From positions 1 through 12,695 of the forward strand of contig CALBVA010000210.1 in the NCBI GenBank assembly GCA_937969125.1: 12,695 nucleotides of DNA, in the 5' to 3' direction. Source of the DNA: an uncultured Verrucomicrobiales bacterium (lineage in GTDB: Bacteria; Verrucomicrobiota; Verrucomicrobiia; Verrucomicrobiales; Akkermansiaceae). Of the stretch, positions 1 through 6,210 are shown piece by piece (positions within the stretch are counted from its first letter, which is position 1; each line of letters starts with the position of its first letter). Made by a program: the position numbers and the translations under genes. The notes under the pieces were generated by a model. It ran no database searches. It had not been told where the DNA came from and saw nothing but the letters and a program-made list of their open reading frames with translations.

Positions 1-581
1 TCGCGATGGACCACGCCGCGCTGGTGGGAGTAGTCCAACGCATCACAAACCTCCCCGACTACCCGGAGCACGTGTTCCAGGGTGAATTTTTCAGATTTTA
101 GTCGTTCCGCGAGATCGGCTCCCGGGACGTATTCCATGACGAAGTAGAAATATCCTTCACGCTCACCGAAGTCGAAGAGGCGCACGATGTTCGGGTGATC
201 CAATCGCGCGAGGGTGGCGGCTTCCCGGCGGAAACGCTCCTGGAATTCCTGGTCACCGGCCGTTTCCGGAGGGAGAATCTTGATAGCGACGTCCCGTTCC
301 AGATCGGTTTGGTGGGCGAGATAAACTGCTCCCATTCCGCCGCGTCCGATTAATGAACTAAACTCAAATTCCGGAAAAATGAGTCCGATATCCTCCGCGG
401 CAGGTGGGATGAAATCAGCGAGCCGGGAGCGGTCGGTGGGTGGAGTGGTAAAGGCGGCCCGACTCCCGAGAAGGCACGCAGGGCAGAGCTTCGCGGAGAG
501 GCCTGCGACCAAAGGTGCAAAGCAGTTCACACACTGCGACGGATCGCTGGAGTGACTGGTTTTTGATGTGACTTCTGACAT
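1..581 (-). CDS. Serine/threonine protein kinase with N-terminal zinc ribbon (C-terminus beyond the left edge)
   Basis: This is a Hanks-type (PknB-like) protein kinase, of which the first 193 residues are visible. Residues 17-36 carry two CxxC-type pairs (C17/C20 and C33/C36), as in a small zinc ribbon. The kinase domain starts near residue 72 with the glycine loop GRGGMGAVY (79-87). It continues with the ATP-binding lysine in AIK (K101), the probable helix-C glutamate E120, and the start of the catalytic loop, VHR, where the window ends; the aspartate codon is cut after its second base. The start at 581 gives a short lead before the cysteine motif. The gene lies 37 bases downstream of the ECF sigma gene on the same strand, so the two are probably one operon and the kinase may act on or with that sigma factor. 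Whether the missing part has a membrane helix and sensor repeats cannot be seen. The kinase identity is certain; the signal is unknown. Confidence 0.95.
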   Translation of the reverse strand, partial: MSEVTSKTSHSSDPSQCVNCFAPLVAGLSAKLCPACLLGSRAAFTTPPTDRSRLADFIPPAAEDIGLIFPEFEFSSLIGRGGMGAVYLAHQTDLERDVAIKILPPETAGDQEFQERFRREAATLARLDHPNIVRLFDFGEREGYFYFVMEYVPGADLAERLKSEKFTLEHVLRVVGEVCDALDYSHQRGVVHR

Positions 582-618
582 GCCCTGTTCTGACTACTAG
601 GGAAGTGATGAGGAATCG

Positions 619-1335
619 TTACCGGACCGCCTTGAAAAGGAAGTCGATCTCCTCTGCGATTTCAGAATCGTCCTCCACTGTTTCCGCGATCTGAGCACGG
701 AGCTCGGCGGCGTAGCGTTGGCGCATGCGGAAGACCGCCACGCGCACCGAGTTGACAGTCATACTCAGTATTTCGGCAGCCTCGCGATAGCTCTCGCCCT
801 TGACGTTCGAGGCCAGGAAGGGATGCAGTTCCTCGAAGAGGGCGAGCTTGCCCGTGGACTCATAGTGACCGCGCAGCGAGGTGAGCACGCGGTCCAGCAC
901 GGTGAGAGCCCAGCGTCGCTCGAAGATCCGGTCCGGTGAGGAATCATCGGCCGGTTCCATTGCGTAGCGTTCCTCGGCGAGCTGACCATCGATGGAGATG
1001 GGGGCAATGCCGCCGCCTCGTTTTTGTGCGCGGGCCTTGTCCCACTCATCGGAGAGGAAGTTCTTCAAGGCTCCCAGCAAAAACGAGCGGAGCTTTCCTC
1101 GCTCCGAGCGCGCGCTCGCCAAAGTGTCTTTCTCGATGATTTTCGTAAAGAAGGCCTGGGTGAGGTCCTCGGCATCTTCGGCCGATTTTCCCTTTCGGCG
1201 GATGTAGGTGTAGAGCGGGAACCAATAAACTTCACAGAGGTGGGCGAGCGCGGCTTCGGCGGCGGAGTCCTGCCCGCGCGCGGTCAGTACTATGCTCCAG
1301 CGCGTCACGGGGAACTGGGGGTCACCTGATTGCAT
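619..1335 (-). CDS. ECF-type RNA polymerase sigma factor, kinase-associated
   Basis: This 238-residue protein is an extracytoplasmic-function sigma factor that would direct RNA polymerase to a dedicated promoter set. Region sigma-2 spans about residues 28-105 and includes the core-binding stretch SAEDAEDLTQAFF (51-63) and a region-2.4-like segment around 80-100. A linker of about 40 residues follows. Region sigma-4 (about 143-212) holds the helix-turn-helix SYREAAEILSMTVNSVRVAV (182-201). An acidic tail (219-230) lies beyond sigma-4. The N-terminal phrase FPVTRWSIVL and the KRGGG linker motif resemble sigma factors found next to serine/threonine kinases in Planctomycetes and Verrucomicrobia. 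No anti-sigma gene is adjacent; the kinase just downstream takes that place. Acidic residues are kept in region 2.2, unlike the kinase-dependent EcfP factor of Vibrio, so phosphorylation would have to work differently here. The start ATG has no visible ribosome binding site. Confidence 0.93.
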   Translation of the reverse strand: MQSGDPQFPVTRWSIVLTARGQDSAAEAALAHLCEVYWFPLYTYIRRKGKSAEDAEDLTQAFFTKIIEKDTLASARSERGKLRSFLLGALKNFLSDEWDKARAQKRGGGIAPISIDGQLAEERYAMEPADDSSPDRIFERRWALTVLDRVLTSLRGHYESTGKLALFEELHPFLASNVKGESYREAAEILSMTVNSVRVAVFRMRQRYAAELRAQIAETVEDDSEIAEEIDFLFKAVR

Positions 1336-1438
1336 TGCAAAGGATGATGATGTTTTTCCGTCATGAAAGGGAGATCAAAAGTGCCGGGAGAGGATTCAGA
1401 TTGGACAAGACGGGAATCGATGTGAATCTGGCCACGCG
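1336..1438. promoter_or_regulatory. Divergent intergenic spacer between the sigma/kinase unit and the GNAT-led operon
   Basis: These 103 bases separate two divergently transcribed units, so promoters for both should lie here. The best minus-strand guess is TTGATC with a 17-base spacer to AAACAT, and on the plus strand a TTGGAC element at 1401-1406. Both are weak matches to a housekeeping consensus. If the sigma factor controls its own gene, its target sequence should be in this spacer. I see no clear operator palindrome. Confidence 0.3.
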
Positions 1439-1921
1439 ATGATCGATATGTTGGTGCGGCTGTATGACCTGCCGGAAAGTGCGGACCTTTATGCGAAGGT
1501 CGAGGAAGCGGAAGTCATTCTCAGAAGACCCGGAGCCTACGAAAAGCACCTGGTGGCAAACTTCATTCGCGAGCATTTTTCGCCGAAGTGGGTGAGCGAA
1601 TTTGAGGTCGCCTGCTCGCGCCAACCGATCTCCTGTTTCATCGCCACGAAGGACAAGGAGGTGCTCGGCTTTGCCTGTTACGAAACCACCGGAAAGGGTT
1701 ACTTTGGCCCGACGGGTGTCTCGGAGGCCGCTCGTGGGATGGGGCTGGGTAAGGCGCTCCTCTTTAAAGCTCTCGAAGCGCAAAGGGAGGCTGGATACGC
1801 CTATGCCTTCATCGGCGGAGTGGGGCCAAAGGAATTTTACGCGAAGGCGGTGGGGGCGATTGAAATCCCGGGAAGCGATCCTGGAGTCTACATCGACATC
1901 CTGCCCGAACCCTCGAACTAA
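1439..1921 (+). CDS. GNAT-family N-acetyltransferase
   Basis: This 160-residue protein has the GNAT fold that transfers an acetyl group from acetyl-CoA to an amine; the substrate is not known. The acetyl-CoA pyrophosphate-binding motif A is the RGMGLGKALL run (99-108), fitting the R/Q-x-x-G-x-G/A pattern. The preceding strand is KGYFGPTGVSE (86-96), and the C-terminal part has GYAYAFIGGVGPKEFYAKAVGA (split about 119-140), typical of a conserved uncharacterised GNAT subfamily. Length is normal for a single-domain GNAT. The start is ambiguous: an in-frame ATG at 1448 would remove three residues, and neither has a ribosome binding site. It is the first gene of the plus-strand operon and ends two bases before the ubiE/menG GTG, so it is probably co-translated with it. 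That context does not point to a target. Confidence 0.88.
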   Translation: MIDMLVRLYDLPESADLYAKVEEAEVILRRPGAYEKHLVANFIREHFSPKWVSEFEVACSRQPISCFIATKDKEVLGFACYETTGKGYFGPTGVSEAARGMGLGKALLFKALEAQREAGYAYAFIGGVGPKEFYAKAVGAIEIPGSDPGVYIDILPEPSN

Positions 1922-1923
1922 TC

Positions 1924-2610
1924 GTGACCGGACAGGACCCAAAATTCGTCAAAGGAGCCTTCGCGAAAATTGCGGATCGCTATGTGCTCACAAACCATGT
2001 CCTCAGCATGGGGACCGATATTTTATGGCGGAAAAAAGTCGGGCGCATGGTGCGTGATTGGAAGCCCTCCCGCATCCTGGACGTCGCGACCGGCACCGGA
2101 GATCTCGCGCTGGAGATGCAGAAGAAATGTCCGGACGCGAAGGTTCTGGGAACGGATTTCTGCCCGGAGATGCTCGCTCACGCGACGAAAGGTGGCGTGA
2201 TGGAAACGGAGGTCGCGGACGCTATGAATCTCCGGTTTGAGGACGGCGAGTTCGATGTCGTCACGGTGGCTTTTGGACTCCGGAATATGGAGAACTGGCA
2301 GGAGGCTCTGACCGAGATGGCGCGTGTCATCAAGCCGGGCGGACACCTCCTGGTGCTGGACTTTTCGCTCCCGCGTGGCGTGCTGAAAAAGCCCTACGGA
2401 TTTTACCTGAATAAGGTGCTCCCGAAGATCGCCGGACTGCTCACGGGACAGCGAGAGGCTTATCAATATCTCGCCGGATCAATCGGAGAATTTCCGAGCG
2501 GCGAGAAGATGCTCGGACTCTTCGAGAAGGCGGGATTGACCAACTGCCAATGGATCCCGCTGAGCGGAGGAATCGCCTCAATCTATACCGGCGAAGCCTT
2601 GCGGAAGTGA
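1924..2610 (+). CDS. menG: UbiE/MenG demethylmenaquinone methyltransferase
   Basis: This 228-residue class I SAM-dependent methyltransferase performs the C-methylation that finishes menaquinone (demethylmenaquinone to menaquinone) or an equivalent step in ubiquinone synthesis. The start shows the family signature around VKGAFAKIADRYVLTNHVLS (9-28). The SAM-binding motif I is LDVATGTGDLA (52-62). The post-II motif is VAFGLRNMENW (115-125), and the C-terminal signature YQYLAGSIGEFP spans 180-191. Length matches the family. It starts with GTG two bases after the GNAT stop; no ribosome binding site is seen, so translation probably depends on coupling to the upstream gene. MenG is preferred over UbiE because the inferred lineage uses menaquinone and no ubiquinone genes lie nearby, but the sequence family covers both reactions and the choice is inference. 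Confidence 0.93.
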   Translation: MTGQDPKFVKGAFAKIADRYVLTNHVLSMGTDILWRKKVGRMVRDWKPSRILDVATGTGDLALEMQKKCPDAKVLGTDFCPEMLAHATKGGVMETEVADAMNLRFEDGEFDVVTVAFGLRNMENWQEALTEMARVIKPGGHLLVLDFSLPRGVLKKPYGFYLNKVLPKIAGLLTGQREAYQYLAGSIGEFPSGEKMLGLFEKAGLTNCQWIPLSGGIASIYTGEALRK

Positions 2611-2633
2611 ATTCGCAGACTAGGCTCGCGGCC

Positions 2634-3728
2634 ATGGAAATCACGCGTGCAGCGAACCAGTGGGTGTGCGATCTCGTCGCATACGAACCGGGGAAACCAA
2701 TCGAGGAAACCGCCCGTGAGCTGGGCCTGGAACCGGGCGATATTATTAAGCTCGCCAGCAATGAGAATCCGCTCGGGCCCTCGCCAAAAGCCAAAGAGGC
2801 GATGGCTGCCGAGATCGAGCGCGCCCATCTCTACCCCGATGGCGGTGGCTACGCACTGCGGTCCGCCCTAGCGGAAAAGTATGAGGTGAAATTCGAAAAC
2901 GTGGTGCTGGGAAATGGCTCGAATGAAATCATCGAGCTGCTCTGCCATTCATTTATGAAGCCGGGTGCCGCGCTCATTGCCGCGGAGCACGCCTTCGTCG
3001 TTTATAAGCTCATGGCGACTCTTTTCGGTGCCGATTATATCGAGGTCCCCGATCCAGGCTTCGTGCATGATCTCGATGCCATGGCAAAGGCGATCACGCC
3101 GGAGACGCGGCTGGTTTTCATTGCAAATCCAAATAATCCGACTGGCACGCTGGTGGGGCAGAAGGAGATTGATCGTTTCGTCGAAGCTCTGCCAGAGCAC
3201 GTCGTTGCTGTTTTCGATGAAGCCTATTATGAATTTCTCCCTGATCCGCCGGACACCTTAAAGCATGTGAGGGCTGGAAAAAATGTCGTCGTTATGCGCA
3301 CCTTTTCGAAGGCGCAGGGACTCTCGGCGCTGCGGATTGGGTACGGGATTACCACTGCTGCGATTACCGGATTGCTCAATCGCGCCCGCCAACCTTTCAA
3401 TGCGAACGCGATGGCTCAAGCTGCGGCCCTTGCCTCGATTCAGGATGAGGAGCACATTGCCGAGACCGTCGCGAACAATGCCGAGGGCATCCGCTTCTTT
3501 CAGCAGGCCTTTGAGGATCGCGGCTGGGAATACGTTCCCAGCTTTGCAAACTTCGTGCTCGTGAATGTGAAGGACGGTGACCGCGTCTTCGGGGGACTGT
3601 TGAAAAAGGGAATCATTGTCCGAGCCATGCGCGGTTACAAACTGCCGGAGTGGGTGCGGATTTCTGTCGGCACACCGGAGCAAAATCAACGCTGCCTGGA
3701 AGAGCTGGACGGGTTGCTGGCTGACTAA
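2634..3728 (+). CDS. hisC: HisC-like histidinol-phosphate aminotransferase (PLP, fold type I)
   Basis: This 364-residue cytoplasmic enzyme belongs to the HisC branch of class I/II aminotransferases. HisC converts imidazole acetol phosphate plus glutamate to L-histidinol phosphate and 2-oxoglutarate. Visible motifs are SNENPLGPSP (42-51), YPDGGG (67-72), NGSNEII (94-100), NPNNPTG (165-171), the cofactor-contacting DEAYYEF (195-201), the Schiff-base lysine K226 in TFSKAQGLSALRIGYG, and the substrate carboxylate arginine R342 in WVRISVGT. The reading frame is open 84 bases further upstream inside the methyltransferase gene, but the ATG at 2634 gives the normal family length and starts 23 bases after the preceding stop, so it is chosen. 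No other histidine genes are near. HisC paralogues can act on phenylalanine or tyrosine, so substrate identity is less sure than family. Confidence 0.9.
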   Translation: MEITRAANQWVCDLVAYEPGKPIEETARELGLEPGDIIKLASNENPLGPSPKAKEAMAAEIERAHLYPDGGGYALRSALAEKYEVKFENVVLGNGSNEIIELLCHSFMKPGAALIAAEHAFVVYKLMATLFGADYIEVPDPGFVHDLDAMAKAITPETRLVFIANPNNPTGTLVGQKEIDRFVEALPEHVVAVFDEAYYEFLPDPPDTLKHVRAGKNVVVMRTFSKAQGLSALRIGYGITTAAITGLLNRARQPFNANAMAQAAALASIQDEEHIAETVANNAEGIRFFQQAFEDRGWEYVPSFANFVLVNVKDGDRVFGGLLKKGIIVRAMRGYKLPEWVRISVGTPEQNQRCLEELDGLLAD

Positions 3729-3733
3729 TCAAT

Positions 3734-5062
3734 ATGGAAAGCACTATCGTCGCCATTGCCACTCCTGTCGGGACGGGTGCGGTTTCCATGATCCGTCTTT
3801 CCGGTCCGCAGGCGCACGAGATCGCCCGGATCGCTCTTGGTGGAAAATCTCTCCCACAACCGCGGCGGGTTGCTCTCAGGAAGATTCGAGATGCCGACGG
3901 CGTGGTTATCGATGAAGGAGTGGTCGTGGTATTCAAAGGCCCCGCCAGTTACACCGGCGAGGATGTCGTCGAGTTCACCGGGCACGGCGGCGTGGTGGTG
4001 ACGCGAAAGGTTTTGGAACGATTCATCGAGATCGGGGCGACTCCCGCTGAGCCAGGTGGCTTTACCCAGCGGGCATTCTTGAACGGGCGCATGGATCTGA
4101 CACAGGCGGAAGCCGTGATGGATCTGATCTCGGCGCAGACCTCGCTCGCCTTGCGATCGGCGACTGAGCAATTGGAGGGGCGGCTTGGGAAAAGCTGCGA
4201 GGAAATCCGCGCCAGTCTGCTCGGCTCGACCGCTCATCTGGAGGCCTACATTGACTTTCCTGAGGAGGACATCGATCCAGCAGTGGGGGAGTCATTGAAA
4301 AATTCACTGATCGCACAGAAGGAAAAGATTAATGACCTGCTCGCGACGGCTGATCAGGGGCGCATTCTCCGCGAGGGCGTGCGCACTGTGATTTATGGAA
4401 AGCCGAATGTCGGGAAATCCAGCCTGCTCAATAAGCTCCTGGGCTATCAGCGGGCCATCGTGAACTCGCGTGAAGGCACTACTCGCGACACCATCGAGGA
4501 GGTTGTAAATCTGCGTGGCATTCCTCTGCGTCTCATCGACACCGCAGGCGTGCGGGAGTCGGAGGATGAGATCGAGCAGGAAGGGATCGCGATGACTCAC
4601 GGACAAGTGGCGCGGGCGGACCTGGTCATTGAGATGCAGGATCTCAGCCGACCTTATGAGGAGCCATTGTTGGAGGTTCCGGACGGAGCGAAGCACCTGC
4701 GGATCTACAACAAAGTCGATGAACTCCATCCGAGCTGGGAGGGGAAGACCGGGTTGCGCATTTCTTGCGAAACGGGAGAGGGGTTCCCAGAGTTGGAGAA
4801 TGAGATCTCCGGAATTCTCTCGCTCGACGAATCCAGCTGGGGGGTGCACTCCGTGGCGGTCAATGCGCGCCATCAAGCCTGTCTTGTGCGGGCGAAGGCG
4901 GGATTGGAAGCGGCGGTGAATTCGATGCTCGCGGACGAGGAGCCGGAGTTCACCGCGTTGAGCTTGCGCGAAGCCATGGCCGCCATCGGCGAAATCGCGG
5001 GAGTGGTCGATACCGAGGAGATTTTAGGAGAGATTTTCGGGAACTTCTGTATTGGTAAGTGA
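3734..5062 (+). CDS. mnmE: tRNA uridine-5-carboxymethylaminomethyl modification GTPase MnmE (TrmE)
   Basis: MnmE, with MnmG, installs the cmnm5 group at the wobble uridine (U34) of certain tRNAs, using a folate-derived carbon and GTP hydrolysis. The 442-residue protein is complete. The N-terminal folate-binding domain opens with TIVAIATPVGTGAVSMIRLSG (4-24), followed by PASYTGEDVVEFTGHGG (70-86). The G domain sits inside the helical domain, with Walker A GKPNVGKSS (222-230), the G2 segment GTTRDT (248-253), DTAG (269-272) and NKVD (326-329). The C-terminal FCIGK (438-442), whose cysteine is needed for modification, is intact. The ATG lies five bases after the hisC stop. Its own stop codon overlaps a possible GTG start of the next small gene. 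The partner mnmG is not in the window. Confidence 0.97.
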   Translation: MESTIVAIATPVGTGAVSMIRLSGPQAHEIARIALGGKSLPQPRRVALRKIRDADGVVIDEGVVVVFKGPASYTGEDVVEFTGHGGVVVTRKVLERFIEIGATPAEPGGFTQRAFLNGRMDLTQAEAVMDLISAQTSLALRSATEQLEGRLGKSCEEIRASLLGSTAHLEAYIDFPEEDIDPAVGESLKNSLIAQKEKINDLLATADQGRILREGVRTVIYGKPNVGKSSLLNKLLGYQRAIVNSREGTTRDTIEEVVNLRGIPLRLIDTAGVRESEDEIEQEGIAMTHGQVARADLVIEMQDLSRPYEEPLLEVPDGAKHLRIYNKVDELHPSWEGKTGLRISCETGEGFPELENEISGILSLDESSWGVHSVAVNARHQACLVRAKAGLEAAVNSMLADEEPEFTALSLREAMAAIGEIAGVVDTEEILGEIFGNFCIGK

Positions 5063-5289
5063 GAATGAAAACACGCGGCATCAGAGTGGAATACATGCTC
5101 CTCGCCGGGGCAGGGGTGGCTTATGTCTTCGGTCGATTTATCGCACCGCGTTATGAGGCGATGCTCAGTGCCGCGAGTGATTTCGAGGAGGTGACGCCGA
5201 TCTCGACTTTCTCGCTCTGGACTGCCGGAGTCCTCATTGTCGCCCTGTTTGCGAGGCTGTTTTATCGATGGAAGAAGCGTAGCTCATGA
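5059..5289 (+). CDS. Small two-helix membrane protein of unknown function
   Basis: No family is recognised for this 76-residue product. It has a basic N-terminus, a first hydrophobic segment at about residues 11-28, a loop of roughly 20 residues with some acidic residues (FEEVTP), a second hydrophobic segment at about 51-69, and a basic tail, RWKKRSS. The positive-inside rule puts both ends in the cytoplasm, making a hairpin in the inner membrane. Two starts are possible: GTG at 5059, which overlaps the mnmE stop by four bases, or ATG at 5065, two codons later. The 3' end overlaps the sirtuin start in an ATGA arrangement. These tight overlaps on both sides support a real, translationally coupled gene rather than a chance frame. 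Its role cannot be deduced from the neighbours. Confidence 0.75.
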   Translation: MRMKTRGIRVEYMLLAGAGVAYVFGRFIAPRYEAMLSAASDFEEVTPISTFSLWTAGVLIVALFARLFYRWKKRSS

Positions 5290-5990
5290 GTGGAAACATT
5301 GTCATCCTGACCGGTGCAGGGATCTCGGCGGAGTCCGGCATCCCGACCTTTCGCGCCGCCGATGGTTTGTGGGAAGGTCACCGTGTAGAGGACGTCGCCA
5401 CCCCGGAGGCCTACGAACGACAGCCCGAGGTCGTGCAGAAATTTTACAATGAGCGCCGCCGATACCTGCTCAATGGTATCGAGGCAAATGAGGGTCACCG
5501 TGCCCTTGCCAGATTAGAAGCTGAGTATCCCAGCGAGGTTCTCCTTGTGACTCAGAATATCGATAACCTGCACGAAAAGGGAGGCTCCCAAAAGGTGCTC
5601 CACATGCACGGTGAACTCTTAAAAGGGCGCTGTTTGGCCTGCGGCGAAGAGTGTGAAGTAGTGGGAGATCTTGGTCCTGACAGTCAATGCAGTCTGTGCG
5701 AGGAACGTGGGAAAATTCGTCCCGCTATCGTGTGGTTTGGCGAAATGCCTGACCACATGCCACAGATCGAGAAGGCTTTAATGGAAGCAGACCTTTTCCT
5801 CTCAGTGGGTACTTCCGGCCAGGTCTATCCAGCGGCTGGCTTTGTCGAGATTGCACGGGTTGCGGGCGCTGAAACCATTGAGGTTAATCTCGATGAGACA
5901 ATTGGAAGCAGTCGCTTCGCACGAACGGTGCGTGGTAAGGCTGGTGAGACGCTTCCTGGGTTGGTCGAGGAGCTTTTGAACAGACCTTGA
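5286..5990 (+). CDS. cobB: Sir2-family NAD-dependent protein deacylase (CobB-like, class III)
   Basis: This 234-residue sirtuin removes acyl groups from protein lysines using NAD+, releasing nicotinamide and O-acyl-ADP-ribose. NAD-binding motifs are GAGISAESGIPTFR (10-23) and TQNIDNLHEKGG (89-100). The catalytic histidine is H108 in MHGEL. A structural zinc site is formed by C116, C119, C135 and C138. The substrate-pocket pair Y54 and R57 (FYNERRR) matches the Y-x-x-R signature that in SIRT5 and E. coli CobB binds succinyl or malonyl lysine, so desuccinylation or demalonylation is likely beside deacetylation. The ATG overlaps the stop of the small membrane protein by four bases. It appears to be the last gene of the operon, as a 220-base spacer follows. 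A GNAT acetyltransferase heads the same operon, but no functional pairing can be shown. Confidence 0.94.
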   Translation: MSGNIVILTGAGISAESGIPTFRAADGLWEGHRVEDVATPEAYERQPEVVQKFYNERRRYLLNGIEANEGHRALARLEAEYPSEVLLVTQNIDNLHEKGGSQKVLHMHGELLKGRCLACGEECEVVGDLGPDSQCSLCEERGKIRPAIVWFGEMPDHMPQIEKALMEADLFLSVGTSGQVYPAAGFVEIARVAGAETIEVNLDETIGSSRFARTVRGKAGETLPGLVEELLNRP

Positions 5991-6210
5991 AAAGGCTCGG
6001 CAGGACTTTTTATCCCGTTGTGACTTCGAGAAGTGCTTCTCAAAAGATCTCTTAGGTATCCCGGGATGGGGATCGATTTTTTGTGAGATCGAGAGGCGCG
6101 TATAGGGAGTCCTGAGGATCGTATTTTCAAAATCAAAAAATTTAAGTCGCGAAGCCTTCGGGAATCGCCCTTGATCCCCGGCAGAAACCAGCGACCCTTT
6201 CTTTCGAAAC
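5991..6210. other. Intergenic region with clustered inverted repeats upstream of the exported repeat protein
   Basis: This 220-base spacer has no convincing gene. It holds several short inverted repeats: GAGAAGTGCTTCTC (6028-6041); GATCTC (6046-6051) against GAGATC (6085-6090), enclosing the perfect palindrome ATCCCGGGAT (6058-6067); TCGAT (6073-6077) against ATCGA (6088-6092); and CGAAGCCTTCG (6150-6160). An AT-rich tract at about 6122-6146 is the most promoter-like stretch. A bulged stem spanning the sirtuin stop (5970-5998), followed by a T-run at 6007-6011, is a weak terminator candidate. The spacer probably contains the end of the first operon and the promoter or leader of the next gene. 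Confidence 0.4.

Noticed and set aside
1361..1942. A 193-codon minus-strand open frame opposite the GNAT gene
   Set aside because: The plus-strand GNAT carries motif A and family context; the antisense product has no recognisable feature.
2550..2633. An N-terminal extension of the HisC-like protein by 28 residues
   Set aside because: It would overlap the methyltransferase gene by about 60 bases and exceed the family length; the ATG at 2634 fits better.
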